DNA of 7,472 bases from Dehalococcoidia bacterium (GCA_030647705.1 JAUSJJ010000040.1:1-7472), one strand, 5' to 3'. Positions 1-6,842 are shown, counted from the first letter of the stretch. A program made the numbers and translations. Notes: generated from the sequence alone by a model not told the origin.

Positions 1-567
1 AGTCCTCGCAAGAAGAGCAACACCGATCTGTTGCTTGACGAGGCCCTGAGGGGGGCGAAGGAGGCGGGGGCCGAGGTCGAGAAGCTGGTGGTGATCAACC
101 TCAAGATCGCCCCTTGCGCTGAGTACTACGCTTGCTTCAAAGACGGTGAATGCATTATCAAGGACGATATGCAGATGGTGTACGCCAGGCTGCTGGAAGC
201 TGACGTGGTCATTCTGACCTCCCCCGTATTCTTCTATGCGGTCACCGCTCAGGTCAAGGCGCTCATAGACCGCTGCCAGGCGATCTGGGCTAGAAAGCAC
301 CACCTTCACTGGACGGTGTCCCGCCCGGGCAGGAAAGGCGCCTTTATTGCAGTGGGCGCTACGAAGGGACAGAGGCTGTTCGAAGGGCCGGTGCTCACGG
401 CGAAGACGTTCTTCGACGCGATTGACGTCAGCTACGCCGGTGATCTCCTCGTCCGCAGCGTGGAAGAGCGCGGCGAGGTAAAGCAAAAGCCTGCTTTGCT
501 TGAGCAGGCTTTTGCTTTAGGCAAGACCCTAGTTGTCACCGGCCCTGAAGCCGGCGACCGCGCTTAG
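1..567 (+). CDS. Flavodoxin-fold NADPH-dependent FMN reductase family protein (5' partial)
   Basis: The frame is open from base 1 to a TAG at 565-567, giving 188 visible residues, and the true start lies before the window. The first residues, SPRKKSNTDLLLDEAL, match the phosphate-binding loop and first helix of NADPH-dependent FMN reductases and iron-sulfur flavoproteins. A few residues (the first beta strand and the start Met) are therefore missing. TSPVFFYAVTAQVKALIDR, at about residues 73-91, is the second FMN-contacting loop and following helix of this family. Visible cysteines 39, 45 and 51 sit just before the typical IKDDMQ segment. The classic iron-sulfur flavoprotein pattern is C-x2-C-x2-C with a further Cys. 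Here the second position is Tyr42, so a canonical 4Fe-4S site is doubtful. The likely role is a cytoplasmic flavin-dependent electron transfer or reductase step with unknown substrate. Its stop overlaps that of the convergent zinc-site gene, and a 17-bp palindrome lies within its last 90 bases. Confidence 0.85.
   Translation, partial: SPRKKSNTDLLLDEALRGAKEAGAEVEKLVVINLKIAPCAEYYACFKDGECIIKDDMQMVYARLLEADVVILTSPVFFYAVTAQVKALIDRCQAIWARKHHLHWTVSRPGRKGAFIAVGATKGQRLFEGPVLTAKTFFDAIDVSYAGDLLVRSVEERGEVKQKPALLEQAFALGKTLVVTGPEAGDRA
479..519. terminator. Perfect 17-bp inverted repeat, bidirectional terminator-like, inside coding sequence
   Basis: Bases 479-495 are an exact reverse complement of 503-519, with a 7-base loop at 496-502. 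The loop-proximal part of the stem (489-495 with 503-509) is GC-rich. The outer part is A-rich on the left and T-rich on the right, with four Ts at 510-513 and three more at 516-518. Either strand would therefore read as a GC stem followed by a U-rich run, the shape of a bidirectional intrinsic terminator. It lies 44 bases beyond the stop of the minus-strand zinc-site gene, a normal place for that gene's terminator. On the plus strand it lies inside the reductase gene, 45 bases before its stop codon. Terminator function is inferred from shape; a dispersed palindromic repeat is the alternative. Confidence 0.5.
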
Positions 568-809
568 GCCACCTCGAACTGCGGTTCCTCGTCCTCTTCT
601 TGCCACGGTTTCTTTTGCTCGACGATCAAAGGCGTCGCTTCATTATCGTAGAAGAACTCTACTCCCCTGTTATCGAAGTCCTTAATCTTGCCGCAAAGAC
701 GACACACGCCCTTACTGCTTTGCCCTCTTGGACTTTCGATTATCCAATAATGAGCACACCCATCCTTCTCTTTGACCGGACTTGCCGGGTACATTATCGC
801 TGCTTTCAT
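564..809 (-). CDS. Small hypothetical protein with a probable CxH...CxxC zinc site
   Basis: This is an 81-residue protein starting at ATG 809-807. A TTG six codons upstream keeps the same frame open, but the ATG is preferred because GAGGTG (820-815) sits five bases before it as a good ribosome binding site. Cys18 and His20 pair with Cys36 and Cys39 (GVCRLCGK) in a plausible zinc-ribbon-like site, and the segment between them contains HYWIIESPRGQSSKG. The C-terminal 20 residues are very acidic. I recognise the HYW-IESP...GVCR-CG pattern as a recurrent small-protein style in Chloroflexota, but it has no established function that I know of. DNA binding or regulation is possible, not shown. The TAA stop at 566-564 overlaps the TAG stop of the convergent reductase. 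The minus strand between this gene and the deacetylase-like gene shows no convincing promoter. Confidence 0.7.
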   Translation of the reverse strand: MKAAIMYPASPVKEKDGCAHYWIIESPRGQSSKGVCRLCGKIKDFDNRGVEFFYDNEATPLIVEQKKPWQEEDEEPQFEVA

Positions 810-937
810 TTCCCCACCTCTACTCAAATGATTTATTACTAGAACGGATTAAGTCCCTTTCTTGTTTCAATATTAGTCTAGAGCAGAAACCCTCTTTGGC
901 ATACGACTTTTGTCTCATCATTTCCACTACGAGGGGC

Positions 938-963
938 CGAAGACAATGACCGTTGGGTCTTCG
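938..963. repeat. 7-bp stem hairpin in the 810-1050 intergenic gap
   Basis: Bases 938-944 (cgaagac) pair exactly with 957-963 across a 12-base loop. It lies about 90 bases beyond the stop of the minus-strand deacetylase-like gene. There is no T-run after it on the minus strand, so it is at best a weak transcript-end structure. The rest of the gap shows no gene or other signal that I can support. Confidence 0.2.
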
Positions 964-1050
964 AACCATCATGGAGAGCAGGGTATCTTGTGGGCAGGTG
1001 GAGCGGGCAGGAGTCAGAAAGATCGGCGAGACGCTGGAGGCGCGTTGTGG

Positions 1051-1899
1051 CTAGTCCAACTCGGCCATGGCTGAGATGATGCGCGGGATAGCATAGGAGG
1101 CGACCATGCGGCCCGATCCGCCGCACAGGATGGCCACCAGCCTGCCCTGGCACACACCGTCGGCGGCCGCTTTCACCAGCCGGGCGATGCGGATATGGCA
1201 GTCCGGGGTAAGCCCCTTGTCGGCGTACTCGCCGCGGGTGGCGTCGTAGCCGAACTCCCAGAAGATGACCTCCGGCTTGAAGCGTGCGACTCGCGGCAGG
1301 AACTCGTGCTCCATCCGGGCCATGAAATCGTCATCCGTCGTGTGGACGGGGATGTCAACGTCCACCTTGTTGAAGCTGTCGGAGTAGTCCTGATCGCAGA
1401 AGCAGACATGGAGCACATCAGGGTCTTCAACGAAGATGTCGCGGGTGCCGTCGGCGTGGTGGGCATCGGTGTCCACGATGCAGAAGCGCCGGACTCCCTT
1501 CTCACGGAGGTCGGCGATGGCGATGGCAGCGCCGTTTAGATAGCACATGCCGCCGAAGAAGTCGCTGCCGGCGTGGTGGTCGCCCCAACTGGTGAAGATG
1601 AAGGCGTTGTCCAGCTTGCCGTCCATGATCTCACGGGCTGCCTGGACCGTTCCGCTTACACCGTACAAGGCGGCATCGTAGTCCCCGGTGCGTTTGATCT
1701 CATCTACCATACCTATGGAATGGACTTTCAACACGAGAGCTTCCGGGATGGGCTCGATGTAGAACAGGCCGTCGCGTGAGGTGTAGTGGGCATCGTAGTA
1801 GGAGACGTTGTCCTTGTCCAGGACGCCTTCCAGCGCCTGGGGGAAATCCCTAAGCCGTTCGCCCTGGAAGTAGGTGAAAAAGAGGCCGGTGCGTTTCAT
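1051..1899 (-). CDS. Histone deacetylase-fold (arginase/deacetylase superfamily) hydrolase, Tyr-less variant
   Basis: This 282-residue protein runs from ATG 1899 to TAG 1053-1051. Class I/II deacetylase motifs appear in order. WGDHHAG (His108, His109) corresponds to PGHHA. FFGGMCYLNGAAIAIA corresponds to the G-x-C-x-x-N-N segment. VDTDAHHADGT supplies Asp145 and His147 as zinc ligands and Asp143 as a relay residue. FGYDA (Asp219) supplies the third zinc ligand. The usual EGGY motif near the C terminus reads CGGSG, so the catalytic tyrosine position is Ser262. Family members remove acyl groups from amines (lysine, polyamines, acetoin-linked AcuC proteins) in the cytoplasm; the substrate here is unknown. 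At 282 residues it is somewhat shorter than AcuC-type proteins (about 340-380), with a reduced N-terminal part. The upstream ribosome binding site is weak (AGG only), and a possible extended -10 lies very close to the start. Family assignment is strong; activity is uncertain. Confidence 0.85.
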   Translation of the reverse strand: MKRTGLFFTYFQGERLRDFPQALEGVLDKDNVSYYDAHYTSRDGLFYIEPIPEALVLKVHSIGMVDEIKRTGDYDAALYGVSGTVQAAREIMDGKLDNAFIFTSWGDHHAGSDFFGGMCYLNGAAIAIADLREKGVRRFCIVDTDAHHADGTRDIFVEDPDVLHVCFCDQDYSDSFNKVDVDIPVHTTDDDFMARMEHEFLPRVARFKPEVIFWEFGYDATRGEYADKGLTPDCHIRIARLVKAAADGVCQGRLVAILCGGSGRMVASYAIPRIISAMAELD

Positions 1900-1907
1900 T
1901 TATGCCT

Positions 1908-1916
1908 AGTATAGCA
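1908..1916 (-). promoter_or_regulatory. Possible extended -10 promoter for the deacetylase-like gene
   Basis: The minus strand reads TGC (1916-1914) followed by TATACT (1913-1908), a good TGn extended -10 match. No recognisable -35 sits at the expected distance. Transcription would begin almost at the ATG (1899), implying a leaderless or near-leaderless message, which fits the poor Shine-Dalgarno there. This is a pattern match only. Confidence 0.3.
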
Positions 1917-1940
1917 CATGAGGCGCTTGCGCGGAGATGG

Positions 1941-1977
1941 AGAGGGGGGAGGGCGCCATTAGCGCCCTCCCCCCTCT
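1941..1977 (-). terminator. GC-rich 16-bp perfect hairpin after the large secreted-protein gene
   Basis: Bases 1941-1956 pair perfectly with 1962-1977 around a 5-base loop, giving a very stable G/C-rich stem. It lies about 60 bases past the stop of the large secreted-protein gene and about 40 bases before the deacetylase-like start, both on the minus strand, where a terminator would insulate the two. There is no T-run after it on the minus strand, so it is not a textbook intrinsic terminator. The plus strand continues with a modestly T-rich stretch instead. Between it and the stop codon lies a 10-base direct repeat, gcgtctggcg, at 1993-2002 and 2005-2014. A 5-bp hairpin (2006-2010 with 2016-2020) overlaps its second copy. 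Confidence 0.5.
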
Positions 1978-2036
1978 TTCATCTTCTCACTCGCGTCTGG
2001 CGAGGCGTCTGGCGGAGACGAGACCTTACTTCTGGG

Positions 2037-5000
2037 CTAAGGCCAGGGGCTCTCCGTGTGCGCGAAGTTCATGCCAACGATGGTCAGATCGACTACGTTG
2101 ACTGCGTCATCGCTGTTGAAGTCACAGCAGACGCTGGCAGGCGACTGGCCGAAGTGCGCTGCCACCAGCACCAAGTCGGCCACGTCAACGTCGCTGTCGT
2201 TGTCGGCATCGCCGCCCTTGAGGTTGACCTGTGGCAGGGTGATCACACTGGTAACCACCGCTCCGGTGTAGGTTCCCGGCAGGTAGCCGGGCATGCTGGC
2301 GGTTACATCGTATGTGCCACTGAGAAGCGGCAGGAAGAAGTATCCTGCCATGTCCGTGAGCACGGTCTGCCCGCCCGCTGAGACCGAAGCTCCGGCCTGG
2401 ATGTAGCGCCCCTGGAGCCTCACCACCCCCTCAATGCCGGAGGTTGGCTGGCCTGCCTCCACAATTACCCTGTAGTCCTCGACCTCTCCGTCGGGGGCAG
2501 GGCCGTCGGGACCCAGCCCGCCCTGGCTGCTGATGCGGAAGCGGGCGAAGGTCGGCCCGGTCTTTGAGGCGGCGGGTACGGAGGCTATGATGGTATGGCT
2601 TCCAATGGGCAACAATCCGGAGAAGACCTGCTCGGACGGATGCTGCCAGGAGCCATCTCCGTTGAAGTCTATCCACGCCTGGACTAGGCCGGCGCCGCCA
2701 CTCACGGTCACGGCGATATCCGCTGGCTGACCTGGGACCAGCACCGGCATGGCTACGCCGTCCTCGTCGTCACTGCCAACGCTGTCGTCGCCGGTGGCGT
2801 CGGGAGTTCCGGGCTGGCCGTCGGGCTCGGCATCGGGTACATCAGTGGCATTCCCCAGCCAGGGGCCGCCGATCACGTGGCTGGCGCCGTTGTGCGCGGC
2901 CAGCGTGGGATAGAGGGGTGCGGCCGGGCTGTCCGGGGCGTCGCCCCAGTCAAAACTGGCCGGGTTGGGCGTGTACTTGGTGAGGCCCAGCAAGAAACTG
3001 GTCGGGAATCCAGCGGCATCCAGAAGCGGTATCTGTCCGCTGCTCTGGTAGAAGTCACCCGGGGCAGCCGGCTTGTGCTTGAGAGTGCCGTACAGCGACA
3101 AGGGCTGTGCGGTGTGCAAGGTCTGCCCGCCGATTTGGATCTCGACAAACACGTCGAAGAAGCTGTCGGCCATGCCGCTCGGGGCGAATGGAGGCAAGTC
3201 AAGCCTGCCGGGGGTGTTGTTGGCATTCTCCTCGATCTGGCCGCCTGATGGCAGAGTGGGGTTGAGGTTCACCTGTACCGCGCCCAGAGAGCTGGTCCCG
3301 GTCAGATTGAGTTGTACCATTTCTGTGCGCACATCGTCCCGGCCGTCGCCGTCATCGTCAGAGGCATCGCCCTCGGTAGGTCCCTCGAAGAAGACATGAA
3401 CGGTTGAAGGGCCGCTCAAATGGAGGGGCTCCACTGCTCCGGTGGGCGTAACCAACTGAGTCTCGATTGAGGAGTTGGTGTATACGTCAATCTCTGTCGT
3501 CGCTGCGCAGCCGGTCACCGTGATGTATTCTACCTTGACTTCGGTATCGGCGCCATCGGGGCCGCTGACCGTCAGTAGAACGGAGTACAAGCCTGGAGCG
3601 GCATACGTGTGCGCTGGATTCGTTTCGGTAGAGTCAACGGCGCTGTCGGCTTCGAAGTCCCAGTTTCTGGCCGTTATGTTGCCCGCCGACTGGTCTGTGA
3701 AGTTGACCGTAAGAGGGGCCGGACCGCTGGTGACATCGGCGGAGAAGTCGGCCTTGGGCGAGTTAGGGCCGGCCGCCGGCGAGACGGCCAGCGCATACTC
3801 TACCTCGGTAACCACCACTCCTTCGGCCAGGAATCCCTGGTCAGGTTCGAAGACTTGAGGCACGTTCTTGCCGAAGAGCTGCGTCAACTGCTGGAATCCG
3901 AACAGCTCGTACTTCGCCGGCCCCCAGACTCCGCCGGGGCTATCGGTAGCAGTCACGCCGTAGATGTCGTGTGAGACAAGCTGAGCATCAGCGTGATCGG
4001 GGGCGCCATGGGGAGTGAGATGGTCGACGGGCACATGGCCGGAGGCGCCGGATTCTGCAGCGTCTCTCAAGGGGTCGCTAAGCGCGATCCGTCCAGCTTC
4101 GGTGCTCACGCCGGCGACGGTGACGTAGTTGCCGCCCAGCCGCACCCATTTGAATCCTCCGGCGGGCAGAGGTTGCTTCTGCCAGAAGCCAAGGAGCAAC
4201 ACTACGTCCTCGCTCCGCTCCACCTCACTGGCCACCCAGCCGAAGTCCGGCCTGGGCGCCAGGTGTACGGTGTAGGCCCTTCCCAGGCCATTTTCGTCTA
4301 GGTAGGTTCGCACAGCTTGTGCCATGTCCAGGATTCTGGTTCCCGCGTGATTGGAGCCGCTGGTCCGCCCGTCGGTATCCATCAACCCGGCCAGATATTC
4401 GGCAAACGAAAACACATTGGACGCTTCGTGGTCGTCTACACCTGGGCTGGAAGACTGCACCAGCGCGTAGTTATCGCTGACCTGCGGGGGCGGCAAGGGA
4501 TTCGACTCAAACTTGGAGTCGAACCACCATAAGGAGTTGGCCACGGCCATCGGCCCGGAGGCAGAGGTGTCCCAGCCCATCTGGAGGGCATCGAAGTCCG
4601 GGACGCCGCTCGGCGCGTAGTCCTGGTAGCCGGCCTTCCAGAACCACTGTGGTGGCGGAGGAGCGGAAGACAGGGAGTCCTCGATGGCCCAGAAGGTGTC
4701 TTGATTAGCCTGGCCGCCTCCGCCTGAAGAGGCAGCGCTATCGTAGAAGAATATCTCCAGCTTGTTGTCGCCGTCCACATCGGCCACGCTGGGGGACGTG
4801 TAGATAGGCCCGTTGGTCTGGAAATCGGCCAGGATGCTGCCGTCGGCGCCGTCGAGCAGGTACAACTTGCCGTCGGCGGAGGTGATGTAGATTCCCAGGG
4901 GGGCGCCCCCTGCGCCGCCGTAGACGCCGGTGCGCTGCACGTTGGCACGGAAGAAGGGCCAGGGCTGGGCGTGCGTGGCGATTGTGTTCCGGTTGGCCAA

Positions 5001-6326
5001 CGCCGGTGAGCCGATGATCATCCCGCCGAGCATCGTGGACCACTTCAGTGTCACCGAGTTCGTTGCCGGGTCGTAGCCCAAGGCGTAGAGGACTCTGTCA
5101 ACTGAGCCGATCACGGCTTCGAGGTCGCCGTCGTTATCCACATCGCCTACGGCCGCTGAGGAGAAGACCGGGCCGCCCGTTACGTATGACGCCACCTCGT
5201 CAGGGTCAATGGCGCCGTTGCTGTTCCGGTCGCCTTTAATGAAGTAGATACCGTTGTCGGAGGAGCCCATGACCACTTCGAGAACGCCGTCGCCATCGAA
5301 GTCGGCCAGCGCTGCTGAGCCGGTAACCTCCGGCCCCCCGGTTACGTACTTCCATTGAAGGGCGCCGGTGGCCGCATCCAGAGCGTAAACGGCGCCTTCA
5401 GTGGCACCCATGGAGTAGCCTGTGCCGAAGACAACCTCTTGAGCGCCGTCGCCGTCTATGTCAGCCACGGCTGGAGTGGAAATGATGCTGCCCGGGGTGT
5501 TGTAGTACCAGATGACGTCCCAATCGACGCCCTCGACCCCGCCCGACCCGCCGGGGTACCAGGTGAAATCGGTGACGTGCATGCCTTCATCGATGCCGTC
5601 GGAGTTGTCTGAATCGAAGGCCCACATGCTGCCGCCCGGCGGCACGTCCTGTACCCTTGGCCGGCTCCCTGCACTCAACGCTGCGGCGTAGACGGCGCTT
5701 CCTCCAAATGGCGGATAGGGCAGCCTGCTTCCCTCGATGACGAGCTTGCCGGTGTAGCCCTGGCTGCTCACCTGCGCTACCGCCGGGGAAGAGTGCCACA
5801 TGAAGGGGCCATCGATGGCTGGGGGTGAGGGGTAGGTCCAGATGAAGGCGCCCAGCCGGTCCATCATCTCTACGTTCCAGCCGCTGGTTGTACCACCGAC
5901 TATCTCCAGGTTGCCGTCGCCCGCCAGATCGGCGATGGCTACGGAAGAGCGGGCCTCGTCTGATTCCGTTGGCCGCGCCCATTCCACGTTGCCCCGGGAA
6001 TCGTAGACGCGCCATGCGCCGCGGGCGGTTACGCCCAGGTCGGGGTAGAAGACGGAAAACTCATCGCTGCCGCTGACGATCTCGAGGTCGCCGTTGGGCT
6101 CCTGCCCCTTGTTGTTCACATCCGGCCCGAGATCGGCAATGCCAGGGGACGCGCCGTACCTCATCAAGGTGCCGGGTTGGAGCGGATATCTCCAGGCTTC
6201 TACCAGGGTGGTTACGGGGGCTTCGGCCATGGCCGGACGCACCGTGATTGCTCCCGCCACGGACGCGGCCAGCATGCTAACTACTACGAAAAGACTGATG
6301 AAAATGAGTCCTCTGCCGCCGAACAT
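2037..6326 (-). CDS. Large secreted multidomain protein: FG-GAP propeller, C39-like pseudo-peptidase, PKD, GEVED, dockerin
   Basis: This 1429-residue exported protein starts at ATG 6326, with AAGGAG seven bases upstream. Residues 7-26 are a hydrophobic signal segment, with likely cleavage after AMA (34). Residues 60-530 carry about six FG-GAP/VCBS Asp-rich loops (such as VADIDGDGAQEVV near 287-299 and LADFDGDGVLEVV near 340-352), with PQQ-like strands between them, forming a probable calcium-binding beta-propeller. Residues 580-790 match a bacterial C39/papain-like module (GPMAVANSLWWFDSKFE; GLMDTDG; GGNYVTVAGV; LSDPL). The expected Cys is Ser590 and the expected His is Asn733. Residues 858-938 are a PKD domain. 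Residues 941-1120 are a conserved unnamed module (EENANNTPGRLDLPPFAP). A GEVED-type region follows (1125-1290, with FDWGDAPDS and DGEVEDYRV). A carboxypeptidase-regulatory-like sandwich lies at 1296-1370. Two dockerin-type calcium loops end the protein (D1373-D1384 and D1402-D1413). The only cysteines are 940, 1400 and 1401. There is no membrane anchor or sorting motif. An extracellular binding or scaffold role is inferred. Confidence 0.92.
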   Translation of the reverse strand: MFGGRGLIFISLFVVVSMLAASVAGAITVRPAMAEAPVTTLVEAWRYPLQPGTLMRYGASPGIADLGPDVNNKGQEPNGDLEIVSGSDEFSVFYPDLGVTARGAWRVYDSRGNVEWARPTESDEARSSVAIADLAGDGNLEIVGGTTSGWNVEMMDRLGAFIWTYPSPPAIDGPFMWHSSPAVAQVSSQGYTGKLVIEGSRLPYPPFGGSAVYAAALSAGSRPRVQDVPPGGSMWAFDSDNSDGIDEGMHVTDFTWYPGGSGGVEGVDWDVIWYYNTPGSIISTPAVADIDGDGAQEVVFGTGYSMGATEGAVYALDAATGALQWKYVTGGPEVTGSAALADFDGDGVLEVVMGSSDNGIYFIKGDRNSNGAIDPDEVASYVTGGPVFSSAAVGDVDNDGDLEAVIGSVDRVLYALGYDPATNSVTLKWSTMLGGMIIGSPALANRNTIATHAQPWPFFRANVQRTGVYGGAGGAPLGIYITSADGKLYLLDGADGSILADFQTNGPIYTSPSVADVDGDNKLEIFFYDSAASSGGGGQANQDTFWAIEDSLSSAPPPPQWFWKAGYQDYAPSGVPDFDALQMGWDTSASGPMAVANSLWWFDSKFESNPLPPPQVSDNYALVQSSSPGVDDHEASNVFSFAEYLAGLMDTDGRTSGSNHAGTRILDMAQAVRTYLDENGLGRAYTVHLAPRPDFGWVASEVERSEDVVLLLGFWQKQPLPAGGFKWVRLGGNYVTVAGVSTEAGRIALSDPLRDAAESGASGHVPVDHLTPHGAPDHADAQLVSHDIYGVTATDSPGGVWGPAKYELFGFQQLTQLFGKNVPQVFEPDQGFLAEGVVVTEVEYALAVSPAAGPNSPKADFSADVTSGPAPLTVNFTDQSAGNITARNWDFEADSAVDSTETNPAHTYAAPGLYSVLLTVSGPDGADTEVKVEYITVTGCAATTEIDVYTNSSIETQLVTPTGAVEPLHLSGPSTVHVFFEGPTEGDASDDDGDGRDDVRTEMVQLNLTGTSSLGAVQVNLNPTLPSGGQIEENANNTPGRLDLPPFAPSGMADSFFDVFVEIQIGGQTLHTAQPLSLYGTLKHKPAAPGDFYQSSGQIPLLDAAGFPTSFLLGLTKYTPNPASFDWGDAPDSPAAPLYPTLAAHNGASHVIGGPWLGNATDVPDAEPDGQPGTPDATGDDSVGSDDEDGVAMPVLVPGQPADIAVTVSGGAGLVQAWIDFNGDGSWQHPSEQVFSGLLPIGSHTIIASVPAASKTGPTFARFRISSQGGLGPDGPAPDGEVEDYRVIVEAGQPTSGIEGVVRLQGRYIQAGASVSAGGQTVLTDMAGYFFLPLLSGTYDVTASMPGYLPGTYTGAVVTSVITLPQVNLKGGDADNDSDVDVADLVLVAAHFGQSPASVCCDFNSDDAVNVVDLTIVGMNFAHTESPWP

Positions 6327-6333
6327 CTTCGTG

Positions 6334-6339
6334 CTCCTT
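6334..6339 (-). promoter_or_regulatory. Ribosome binding site of the large secreted-protein gene
   Basis: The minus strand reads AAGGAG, seven bases before the ATG at 6326, and supports that start. It begins only 15 bases after the right-end hairpin of the insertion sequence, so the whole 5' region of this gene is shared with or bordered by the element. Confidence 0.7.
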
Positions 6340-6353
6340 CCGAGAGTGACGCT

Positions 6354-6373
6354 CCACGCAGCAAGCTGCGTGG
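6354..6373. repeat. Right-end hairpin of the IS200/IS605-like element
   Basis: Bases 6354-6362 (ccacgcagc) pair perfectly with 6365-6373 around an AA loop. It sits three bases past the transposase stop, where IS200/IS605 elements carry the subterminal hairpin bound by the Y1 transposase. No T-run follows on the minus strand, so a terminator is less likely than an element end. Confidence 0.6.
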
Positions 6374-6376
6374 CAT

Positions 6377-6814
6377 CTAGGGCTTCTCAAACATCCTTAG
6401 CTGAGGAGAACTGGCCTCATGCTTTTGGTACTCAATGTACCTCCGGATTATGTCCGCCGTAACCGCACCTCCAACCGTGCGGGCGAAGTAACCATCGCTC
6501 CATATCTTGCCGGACCACATCTGCTTCCTCATCTGCGGAAACTTCTTGAACAACTCCCTGGCCGAAATACTCTTCAGCATTTGCACCAACTGCGACGGCG
6601 AATACTTCGGTGGCGCAGCAACAAATACGTGCACGTGATCCTCCACCACCTCCATCGTGTCAATCCAAAACCCGTATTCCTCCGCGACCTCTTGGAATAC
6701 CTGTTTCACGTACGCTGCCACTTCCCCCCGCAATATGTGCGCCCTGTACTTCGGTATCCACACCAGGTGATACTTCAGGTCGTAGACTGCATGGCTGCTC
6801 TTTCTAAGTTCCAC
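6377..6814 (-). CDS. tnpA: IS200/IS605-family Y1 (HUH) transposase TnpA
   Basis: This 145-residue protein has the usual full length for the family. It starts at GTG 6814, preceded by an AAAGG-type ribosome binding site, and stops at TAG 6379-6377. The N terminus SSHAVYDLKYHLVWIPKYR is the classic first-strand signature. EDHVHVFV carries the HUH metal-binding pair (His60, His62). RRYIEYQ near the C terminus supplies the catalytic tyrosine (Tyr126) with the conserved Gln130. These enzymes act as dimers on single-stranded DNA, cutting and rejoining at hairpin-containing element ends by a peel-and-paste route. All key residues are present and the frame is unbroken, so the enzyme is probably functional. 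It reads in the same direction as the large secreted-protein gene, whose ATG is only 50 bases beyond its stop codon. Confidence 0.95.
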   Translation of the reverse strand: MELRKSSHAVYDLKYHLVWIPKYRAHILRGEVAAYVKQVFQEVAEEYGFWIDTMEVVEDHVHVFVAAPPKYSPSQLVQMLKSISARELFKKFPQMRKQMWSGKIWSDGYFARTVGGAVTADIIRRYIEYQKHEASSPQLRMFEKP

Positions 6815-6842
6815 CCGACCTTTATATCACCCATTCAGCAAA

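Noticed and set aside
600..842. Plus-strand open frame antisense to the small zinc-site protein
   Set aside because: The minus-strand frame has a ribosome binding site and a Cys/His motif; this one has neither.
950..970. Sequence gggtcttcgaacc resembling a tRNA T-arm
   Set aside because: The stem and loop do not fit a T-arm on either strand, and no acceptor, D or anticodon arms surround it.
878..1153. Minus-strand open frame overlapping the end of the deacetylase-like gene
   Set aside because: It overlaps a clearly real gene in another frame and its composition is arginine, leucine and serine rich in the way typical of shadow frames.
1195..1539. Plus-strand open frame antisense to the deacetylase-like gene
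   Set aside because: It lies wholly within the well-supported minus-strand gene and has no recognisable features.
2037..6326. Reading the dockerin-bearing protein as a cellulosome component or polysaccharide-degrading enzyme
   Set aside because: No glycoside hydrolase, carbohydrate-binding or cohesin domain is recognisable in the protein or its neighbours.
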